From Enterobacteriaceae bacterium UBA2655 (GTDB lineage Bacteria > Pseudomonadota > Gammaproteobacteria > Enterobacterales > Enterobacteriaceae), in NCBI GenBank assembly GCA_002359495.1, contig DENB01000029.1:1-19884 (forward strand): a DNA stretch of 19,884 bases, in the 5' to 3' direction. Position 1 is the stretch's first letter, and every line of letters begins with the position of its first letter. Under the pieces are notes generated by a model, which searched no databases, was not told the origin of the DNA, and worked only from the letters and a program-made list of their open reading frames with translations. A program made the position numbers and the translations under genes. Of the stretch, positions 14,968 through 19,884 are shown in pieces.

Positions 14968-16254
14968 TTGGAACATGTTTCAACCACCACGCTCATTGTT
15001 ACGTTGATCATTATGGTGCTGGTTTCCGCCTACTTCTCTGGTTCGGAAACCGGCATGATGACGCTGAACCGTTACAAGCTGCGCCATCAGGCCAAAAGCG
15101 GCCATCGCAGCGCGCGTCGGGTGGAAAAATTGCTGCGCCGCCCGGATCGCCTGATCAGCCTGGTGTTAATCGGCAATAACCTGGTCAATATTCTCGCCTC
15201 GTCGCTGGCGACGATCGTTGGCATGCGCCTTTACGGCGACGCCGGCGTCGCCATCGCTACCGGCGTGCTCACCTTCGTGGTGCTGATTTTTGCTGAAGTG
15301 TTGCCGAAAACCGTCGCCGCGCTTTATCCGGAAAAAGTCGCCTATCCCAGCAGCATTCTGCTCGGACCGTTGCAGTATGTAATGCTGCCGCTGGTCTGGC
15401 TGCTCAACACCATTACGCGCATTCTGATGCGCATGGTCGGCATCAAAACCGACGGCTCGGCCAGCGCCGCGCTGAGTAAAGAGGAGCTGCGCACTATCGT
15501 TTATGAGTCCCGCAGCCTGATGTCGCGTCGCAATCAGGATATGCTGCTGTCGGTGCTGGATTTGGAAAAGGTCAACGTTGACGACATCATGGTGCCGCGC
15601 AACGACATTGTCGGGATTAACATCAACGATGACTGGAAATCGATCATGCGTCAGCTCAGCCACTCCCCGCATGGCCGCATCGTTCTGTTTCGCGATTCGC
15701 TGGACGATACCGTCGCCATGCTGCGGGTGCGCGAAGCCTGGCGCATGATGACGGAAAAGAAAGAGTTTAATAAAGAGACCTTGCTCCGCGCCGCCGACGA
15801 AATTTACTACGTGCCGGAAGGCACGCCGCTTAACGTTCAGCTGGTTAAATTCCAGCGCAACAAAAAGAAAGTGGGGCTGGTGGTGGATGAGTATGGCGAT
15901 ATCAAAGGCCTGGTCACTATCGAAGATATCCTTGAAGAAATTGTTGGCGACTTTACCACCTCGATGTCGCCCTCGCTGGCGGAAGAAGTGCTGCCGCAAA
16001 ACGATGGCTCAGTACTGATCGAAGGCAGCGCCAGCGTGCGGGAAATTAATAAAGCGTTTAACTGGACGCTGCCGGAAGATGAGGCGCGCACCATCAATGG
16101 CATGCTGCTGGAAGCGCTGCAGGAGATCCCGCAGGTTAATACGCGCGTGCAAATCGACAAATATGACGTGGATATCCTCGACGTGCAGGACAATATGGTG
16201 AAGCAGGTGAAAATCACGCCGCTGACGCCGTTAAAGACCTCAATAGGGTCCTGA
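14968..16254 (+). CDS. corB: CorB/YfjD, CNNM/CorC-family transporter
   Basis: This is an inner-membrane protein of the CNNM/CorC family. In Salmonella, CorB, CorC and CorD were linked to magnesium efflux. The protein is 428 residues, equal to E. coli YfjD. A DUF21 membrane domain covers about 1-180 (YFSGSETGMMTLNRY near the start, LVLIGNNLVNILAS, FAEVLPKTVAALYPEKVAYP). A CBS-domain pair follows at about 200-335 (VDDIMVPRNDI, GLVVDEYGDIKGLVTIEDI) and then a CorC_HlyC C-terminal domain (about 350-425, NDGSVLIEGSASVREINKAF). The start is TTG at 14968, with a strong AAGGAAG 7 bases upstream and the family start EHVSTTTLIV. It ends at a strong terminator shared with luxS. Confidence 0.95.
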   Translation: MEHVSTTTLIVTLIIMVLVSAYFSGSETGMMTLNRYKLRHQAKSGHRSARRVEKLLRRPDRLISLVLIGNNLVNILASSLATIVGMRLYGDAGVAIATGVLTFVVLIFAEVLPKTVAALYPEKVAYPSSILLGPLQYVMLPLVWLLNTITRILMRMVGIKTDGSASAALSKEELRTIVYESRSLMSRRNQDMLLSVLDLEKVNVDDIMVPRNDIVGININDDWKSIMRQLSHSPHGRIVLFRDSLDDTVAMLRVREAWRMMTEKKEFNKETLLRAADEIYYVPEGTPLNVQLVKFQRNKKKVGLVVDEYGDIKGLVTIEDILEEIVGDFTTSMSPSLAEEVLPQNDGSVLIEGSASVREINKAFNWTLPEDEARTINGMLLEALQEIPQVNTRVQIDKYDVDILDVQDNMVKQVKITPLTPLKTSIGS

Positions 16255-16267
16255 CAACGCTTACAGT

Positions 16268-16296
16268 AAAAAGGCGACCCGCGGGTCGCCTTTTTT
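16268..16296 (+). terminator. Bidirectional terminator between corB and luxS
   Basis: A 12-bp stem (AAAAAGGCGACC / GGTCGCCTTTTT) with loop CGCG has T-tracts on both strands, 13 bases past the corB stop and 21 bases from the luxS stop. It can serve both convergent genes. Confidence 0.93.
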
Positions 16297-16317
16297 ATGA
16301 GCAGGGGCGTATGACGA

Positions 16318-16833
16318 CTAGATGTGCAGTTCCTGCAGCTTCTCTTTCGGCAGCGCCAGCTCGTCGTTATGGTTTACGCGGACGTCGTGAGACAGAATGT
16401 GGCGCGCGATATCCTGGGCTTCGTCGAGAGAGTGCATCTCGTAGGTGCCGCACTGGTATTCGTTCAGCTCCGGGATTTGACGCTGATCGTTAACTTTAAG
16501 CACGTCGCCCATCGCCGCTTTCCACGCCGTAGCGACCGTTTGCTCGTCCGGCGTGCCGATCAGGCTCATATAGAAGCCGGTACGGCAGCCCATCGGGGAG
16601 ATGTCGATAATTTCAACGCCTTTACCGTTCAGGTGATCGCGCATGAAGCCGGCAAACAGATGCTCCAGCGTGTGGATCCCGCGCTCAGGCATCACTTCTT
16701 TGTTCGGCGCGCAAAAGCGCAGATCGAAAACGGTGATGGTATCGCCATGAGGAGTGGTCATGGTTTTCGCGACGCGTACAGCAGGCGCGGCCATGCGTGT
16801 ATGATCAACGGTAAAGCTATCCAACAATGGCAT
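16318..16833 (-). CDS. luxS: LuxS, S-ribosylhomocysteine lyase
   Basis: LuxS cleaves S-ribosylhomocysteine to homocysteine and DPD, the precursor of the autoinducer AI-2. It acts in the activated methyl cycle in the cytoplasm. The protein is 171 residues, equal to E. coli. The metal-binding HTLEH motif (His54, Glu57, His58) and Cys128 in QCGTY are present, as is the catalytic-site Cys83 in PMGCRTGF. The frame extends to 16917, but the ATG at 16833 has a clear GAGGTGA ribosome-binding site. Its upstream leader lies opposite MicA. No convincing sigma-70 promoter is seen close to the gene. Confidence 0.98.
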   Translation of the reverse strand: MPLLDSFTVDHTRMAAPAVRVAKTMTTPHGDTITVFDLRFCAPNKEVMPERGIHTLEHLFAGFMRDHLNGKGVEIIDISPMGCRTGFYMSLIGTPDEQTVATAWKAAMGDVLKVNDQRQIPELNEYQCGTYEMHSLDEAQDIARHILSHDVRVNHNDELALPKEKLQELHI

Positions 16834-16870
16834 ATTGTCACCTCGACTCAATAAATTTTTTATAAACGAT

Positions 16871-16898
16871 GAAACTTTTCTATTCGCCCAGCGTCTGA
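16871..16898 (+). promoter_or_regulatory. Sigma-E promoter of micA
   Basis: GAAACTT (16871-16877), a 16-base spacer and TCTGA (16894-16898) fit the sigma-E consensus (GGAACTT and TCTGA). The known MicA 5' end falls 7 bases after the -10. Confidence 0.88.
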
Positions 16899-16904
16899 AT
16901 ATAT

Positions 16905-16977
16905 GAAAGACGCGCATTTGTTATCATCATCCCTGACAACAGAGATGTTAATTTGGCCACAGTGACGTGGCCTTTTT
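16905..16977 (+). ncRNA. micA: MicA, envelope-stress small RNA
   Basis: MicA is an Hfq-dependent small RNA that blocks translation of ompA and other outer-membrane mRNAs during sigma-E stress. The 5' seed, beginning GAAAGACGCGCATTTG and continuing through ATCATCATCCCTGA, matches E. coli MicA as I remember it. The middle differs slightly. The 3' end is a terminator: GGCCAC, loop AGTGAC, GTGGCC, then five T's. Location and strand (between luxS and gshA, opposite to both) also match E. coli. Length is about 73 bases. It is antisense to the luxS leader; in E. coli that duplex is cut by RNase III. Confidence 0.95.
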
Positions 16978-16982
16978 CTTTT

Positions 16983-18545
16983 TTACCCTTCCCGGCTGGC
17001 CAGATAGGCCTCGAACTCCAGCGTATCGCCCTCTTCCAGGCTTTTTTGTGCGGCCACGGATTCACGCGCCTGACGGGCGAAATCCTCTTCCGTCACGACT
17101 TCCAGCGGTTCTTCCGTCAGCAGGTGGCGATACTGTTCCGCCAGAGCGACGCCGGTGCCAGTCAAACCGTTATCCTTCATCGCCTGAAGAATGCGCGCTG
17201 AATAGGTTAGCTCAGGATCGTCGAACGCCGCCACCAGTTGATCGCAAACTTGTTGATATTGCGTGCTGCCTTGGTTGCTGTCGAGCGCTTCGGCGACGCG
17301 GCGCAGATCGGCGAAAAGTGTTTTGCCGACCTCAACCAGCGAGTGCTGCGCTTCTTCGCAGCCCACCGCGATCACCTGATCCGGCTTACGCCCTTCCAGC
17401 ACCACGCGGTTCCAGTTTTTCCGGCTGCACAGCAGCTCTTCCGCGCTCATTTCCGGCGCATCCGCTAACGTACACCAGATCAGGAAAAGATCGAGGAAAC
17501 GCACCTGATCGGCATCGACGCCAGTGGCAGAGAAAGGGTTGATGTCCAGCGAACGGACCTCGATATATTCGATGCCGCCGCGCAGCAGCGCGTCGGACGG
17601 CGCCTCGCCGGAACGCGTCACGCGTTTCGGACGAATCGGCGCGTAAAGCTCATTCTCGATTTGCAGCACGTTGGTATTGAGCTGCAGCCAGTTGCCTGCC
17701 GCATTTTTGGTGCCCATCGCCGCATACTCTTCGGAGGGCGTTTTAATCGCGCTTTTTAACGCCCTGACATATTCGTCAAGCGAGTTGAAGGTAATGCCCA
17801 GGCCGCTTTGCGATTTGTTGGTATAACCGAGATCGCTCAGGCGCAGCGAGGTGGCGTAAGGCAGCCACAACATATCCTTACCATTGCTTTCAAACGGCAA
17901 CTTAGTTTCGCGCCCCTGCAGGAAGCTGGAACTGATAGCCGGCGAAGCGCCGAAAAGATAGGGAATCACCCAGCCGAAGCGATAATAGTTGCGGATCAAA
18001 CGCAGATAGCCGGCGGAAATGGTTTCTTTGCCGCTCTCTTTGTCTTTCACGTCAGCCCACTCCTGCCAGAACGAGAGCGGGAGGGAAAAGTTGTAATGCA
18101 CGCCGGAAATCGTCTGCATCAGCGCGCCGTAGCGATTTTTCAGCCCTTCGCGATACAGGGTTTTCATGCGGCCGATGTTGGAGCTGCCGTATTGCGCCAG
18201 CTGAATGGCGTCGGCGTCGTCGATAATGCAAGGTATGCTGAACGGCCACATGCGCTCTTCACCCAGCTCGCGCGCAACGTGACGATGGATATCGCGCAGA
18301 AAGGCCAGCAGATGATCGATATCCTGATCCACCGGCGTAATGAACTCCAGCAGCGTTTCAGCGAAATCAGTGGTAATCCAGTCATGCTTCAGCGCTGAAC
18401 CCAGCGACGCAGGATGACCGCTGGTCGCCAGACGACCGTCCGGCTGAACACGCAGCGTTTCGCGCTCGATGCCGCGGCAAATGCCTTTCAGCGCGTCAGG
18501 ATGCGCTTCCAGCCAGGAGAGCGCTTTTGATACGTCCGGGATCAC
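16983..18545 (-). CDS. gshA: GshA, glutamate-cysteine ligase
   Basis: GshA joins glutamate and cysteine, the first and rate-limiting step of glutathione synthesis, with ATP. The protein is 520 residues (E. coli 518). The type 1 family blocks are present: GIERETLRV near residue 22, [62 protein letters not shown] and [10 protein letters not shown] with [16 protein letters not shown]. The frame is open up to an ATG at 18587, but the start is the GTG at 18543-18545: GGGAGG lies 5 bases before it, the family begins IPDVS, and the predicted promoter overlaps the extra codons. In E. coli the start is also not ATG. No clear terminator follows. Confidence 0.97.
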   Translation of the reverse strand: MIPDVSKALSWLEAHPDALKGICRGIERETLRVQPDGRLATSGHPASLGSALKHDWITTDFAETLLEFITPVDQDIDHLLAFLRDIHRHVARELGEERMWPFSIPCIIDDADAIQLAQYGSSNIGRMKTLYREGLKNRYGALMQTISGVHYNFSLPLSFWQEWADVKDKESGKETISAGYLRLIRNYYRFGWVIPYLFGASPAISSSFLQGRETKLPFESNGKDMLWLPYATSLRLSDLGYTNKSQSGLGITFNSLDEYVRALKSAIKTPSEEYAAMGTKNAAGNWLQLNTNVLQIENELYAPIRPKRVTRSGEAPSDALLRGGIEYIEVRSLDINPFSATGVDADQVRFLDLFLIWCTLADAPEMSAEELLCSRKNWNRVVLEGRKPDQVIAVGCEEAQHSLVEVGKTLFADLRRVAEALDSNQGSTQYQQVCDQLVAAFDDPELTYSARILQAMKDNGLTGTGVALAEQYRHLLTEEPLEVVTEEDFARQARESVAAQKSLEEGDTLEFEAYLASREG

Positions 18546-18567
18546 ATTAACCTCCCGCTGTGAGAAT

Positions 18568-18595
18568 ATTTTATTTTTGTTCAGCATAATGTTAA
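18568..18595 (-). promoter_or_regulatory. gshA promoter
   Basis: TTAACA (18590-18595, 5 of 6), a 16-base spacer and TAAAAT (18568-18573, 5 of 6) on the minus strand. The start near 18561 gives a very short leader of about 15 bases that holds little more than the ribosome-binding site. Confidence 0.7.
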
Positions 18596-18618
18596 CCGTA
18601 GCCTCGAATCTGTGCGAA

Positions 18619-19047
18619 TCAATGCCACCATTGCATGCCCTGTAATGTGGCGGTCGCGATAACGATGTAACGCAGTGTTTTACCGATAGCGAGAAACAGC
18701 ACCGCCGGGAGCCAGGAAAAGCGCAACCAGCCTGCCATTACGCAGAGCAGATCGCCAATTACCGGCAGCCAGCTGAACAGAAGCGCTGCGGGACCTAATC
18801 GGTGCAACCACGTCATTGCTGTGTCATGCCATCGCCCATGCCGTTTCATCGGCAATAAGCGACCAAGAATAATATTGGTCAGGCCGCCCAGCGTATTTCC
18901 CAGCGACGCGGCCAACAACAACCCATAAACTGACGCCTTAACGGCAATCAGCAAAGCGATCAGCAGCGCCTCAGAGCTTCCCGGAAGAAGCGTTGCGCTG
19001 AGAAAACTGCTGCTAAACAAGGAGCCGTAAAGTAAAGCTTCACTCAC
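18619..19047 (-). CDS. yqaA: YqaA, DedA/SNARE-associated family membrane protein
   Basis: This small inner-membrane protein of the DedA/VTT (SNARE-associated) superfamily is 142 residues, the E. coli length. Some DedA members flip undecaprenyl phosphate or phospholipids, but YqaA's own role is not known to me. Visible features are the hydrophobic segments, [17 protein letters not shown] near the start, [14 protein letters not shown] in the middle, and [17 protein letters not shown] with an Asp in a membrane-like segment. It ends GMQWWH. The GTG start at 19047 overlaps the yqaB stop (GTGA), so translation is likely coupled to yqaB. The gap to the gshA start is 73 bases and contains the gshA promoter. 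Confidence 0.93.
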   Translation of the reverse strand: MSEALLYGSLFSSSFLSATLLPGSSEALLIALLIAVKASVYGLLLAASLGNTLGGLTNIILGRLLPMKRHGRWHDTAMTWLHRLGPAALLFSWLPVIGDLLCVMAGWLRFSWLPAVLFLAIGKTLRYIVIATATLQGMQWWH

Positions 19048-19610
19048 AGTAAACGCACGTCTACCGCATCCATGCCGGCCGCTTCCGCCGCCCGTATGCC
19101 AAAATCGGCATCTTCAAACACCACGCAGCGCTCCGGCGCCACGCCCATCAACTGCGCACAGCGTAAAAAGGTATCCGGCTCAGGTTTATGGCGAGCGACG
19201 TCATCCGCGCCGACGATGGCCGTAAAAAAGTCTCGTACGCCCAACTGATTGAGTAACGCCTCCGCCATGCTGTGTTCGCTGCCGGTGCCTACCGCCATCG
19301 GACGGCGGCCGTGATACGCCTTCACCACCTCCATCAGCGGCAAAGCGCGAACGTTTTCCAGCAGCATCGCTTTTACGGCAGCCGTCTTTTCAGCAGCCAG
19401 AAGATGGGGATCGTGAGTGGACTGATTCTGCTCGACGATAAACTGAGCCAGCCGCCAGGTGGGCGCGCCGTTGAACTCAATGATTCGCGCTTCATCCAGC
19501 GTCATTCCATAACGCGCCAGCACTTGATGCCATGCTTTTCGATGCGTCGGCTCGGTATCCAAAATGGTGCCGTCCATATCGAAAATCAGGGCGTCATATT
19601 GATCGTACAT
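19044..19610 (-). CDS. yqaB: YqaB, HAD-family sugar-phosphate phosphatase
   Basis: This cytoplasmic HAD-superfamily phosphatase corresponds to E. coli YqaB, which acts on fructose-1-phosphate and 6-phosphogluconate. The protein is 188 residues, equal to E. coli. Motif I is DMDGTILDTEPTH (nucleophile Asp11, acid/base Asp13), motif II lies in AVGTGSE, motif III is the Lys in RHKPEPDTF, and motif IV is FEDADFGI. It ends [15 protein letters not shown] at 19616 is in frame two codons earlier, but the ATG at 19610 has CGGAG 5 bases upstream and the family start MYDQYDALIFD. It leads a yqaB-yqaA pair. Confidence 0.95.
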   Translation of the reverse strand: MYDQYDALIFDMDGTILDTEPTHRKAWHQVLARYGMTLDEARIIEFNGAPTWRLAQFIVEQNQSTHDPHLLAAEKTAAVKAMLLENVRALPLMEVVKAYHGRRPMAVGTGSEHSMAEALLNQLGVRDFFTAIVGADDVARHKPEPDTFLRCAQLMGVAPERCVVFEDADFGIRAAEAAGMDAVDVRLL

Positions 19611-19689
19611 TGTCACTCCGGACCTTCAACAAATGAGCCTTTACTTTAGCGTAATGCGCACAGGTTGTCGCCGGTAGTGATGAACAGCA

Positions 19690-19706
19690 AATGCTTTGAA
19701 AGCATT
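19690..19706. repeat. 17-bp palindrome between yqaB and tRNA-Arg
   Basis: AATGCTTT and AAAGCATT are perfect inverted arms around a single G. No T-run follows on either strand, so it is not a standard terminator. The one-base centre suggests a protein-binding site, or a hairpin in the tRNA read-through transcript. The rest of the 204-base gap (19611-19814) shows no gene. Confidence 0.5.
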
Positions 19707-19814
19707 AAGAAATTTCGTTTTCAGATAAAGGCGAGAGAGTAATACAGGCATTAACTGTCGGGAAATAATAGGGTTTTAACTACTGAGGATAACGCGAAAA
19801 GAGAAAGGCAAGGA

Positions 19815-19884
19815 TGGTGCATCCGGGAGGATTCGAACCTCCGACCGCTCGGTTCGTAGCCGAGTACTCTATCCAGCTGAGCTA
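19815..19884 (-). tRNA. tRNA-Arg(ACG), 5' end outside the window
   Basis: Read on the minus strand from the window end, TAGCTCAGCTGGATAGAG (D arm) is followed by CTCGG-CTACGAA-CCGAG (anticodon stem and loop, anticodon ACG), a TTCGAAT T-loop and the 3' acceptor GGATGCA with encoded CCA (19815-19817). About seven 5' bases lie past the window end. It matches E. coli argV/argY/argZ/argQ. In E. coli several copies lie in tandem before yqaB; whether more follow here cannot be seen. Confidence 0.97.

Noticed and set aside
15166..15999. 277-codon open frame antisense to corB
   Set aside because: Shadow of corB, rich in His, Gln and Arg, with no family match.
16834..16917. Longer LuxS overlapping MicA
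   Set aside because: The family start at 16833 has a strong GAGGTGA, and the extension is antisense to MicA.
16955..16977. Hairpin GGCCAC / GTGGCC as a terminator for gshA
   Set aside because: The T-tract is on the plus strand; on the gshA strand the hairpin is followed by AAATTAAC. It belongs to MicA.
19815..19884. tRNA-Arg as a prophage attachment site
   Set aside because: tRNA-Arg genes are common integration sites, but I noticed no integrase and no repeated tRNA 3' end in this window.

Overview
This window is a stretch of core chromosome from a gammaproteobacterium of the order Enterobacterales. Nearly every protein aligns from memory, at the same length, with an Escherichia coli counterpart (ClpB, RluD, BamD, RaiA, PheA, TyrA, AroF, L19, TrmD, RimM, S16, Ffh, LuxS, GshA, YqaA, YqaB). 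The sequence differences, especially in TyrA (its C-terminus and a GGKGQMG nucleotide motif, as I remember for Pantoea agglomerans), point to the Erwiniaceae (Pantoea, Mixta or Erwinia type). That genus-level placement is inference.

Layout, left to right. Positions 1-4449 (minus strand): terminator, clpB with a heat-shock promoter and an internal start for short ClpB, then pgeF (yfiH) and rluD overlapping by 4 bases. Positions 4450-5960 (plus): bamD and raiA, each with its own terminator; raiA carries a well-placed CRP site. Positions 5958-7352 (plus): pheL leader peptide, a phenylalanine attenuator and pheA. Positions 7356-9784 (minus): the aroF-tyrA operon with TyrR-type boxes, convergent with pheA. 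Positions 9858-10406 (plus): a GNAT acetyltransferase that stands where E. coli has the yfiLRNB genes. Positions 10405-12584 (minus): the rpsP-rimM-trmD-rplS translation operon with a striking leader hairpin. Positions 12625-14047 (minus): ffh. Positions 14087-16296 (plus): ypjD and corB (yfjD). Positions 16318-19610 (minus): luxS, gshA, yqaA and yqaB, with the MicA small RNA encoded on the plus strand between luxS and gshA. Positions 19815-19884 (minus): a tRNA-Arg(ACG) gene cut by the window end.

Functionally the genes group into protein quality control (clpB), ribosome and tRNA work (rluD, raiA, rpsP, rimM, trmD, rplS, ffh, tRNA-Arg), the envelope (bamD, pgeF, MicA, corB), aromatic amino-acid synthesis (pheA, aroF, tyrA) and sulfur/thiol metabolism (luxS, gshA). 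Relative to E. coli there are two visible differences in gene order: the GNAT gene between aroF and rplS, and the direct corB-luxS junction, which lacks the grpE-to-smpB region. No intergenic gap exceeds 300 bases.

I found no mobile element, CRISPR array, toxin-antitoxin pair or defence island, and no undescribed multi-gene system. The points most worth checking are regulatory: the rpsP leader hairpin whose loop can pair with the Shine-Dalgarno sequence, the overlapping divergent bamD/rluD promoters, and the shared aroF/GNAT upstream region.
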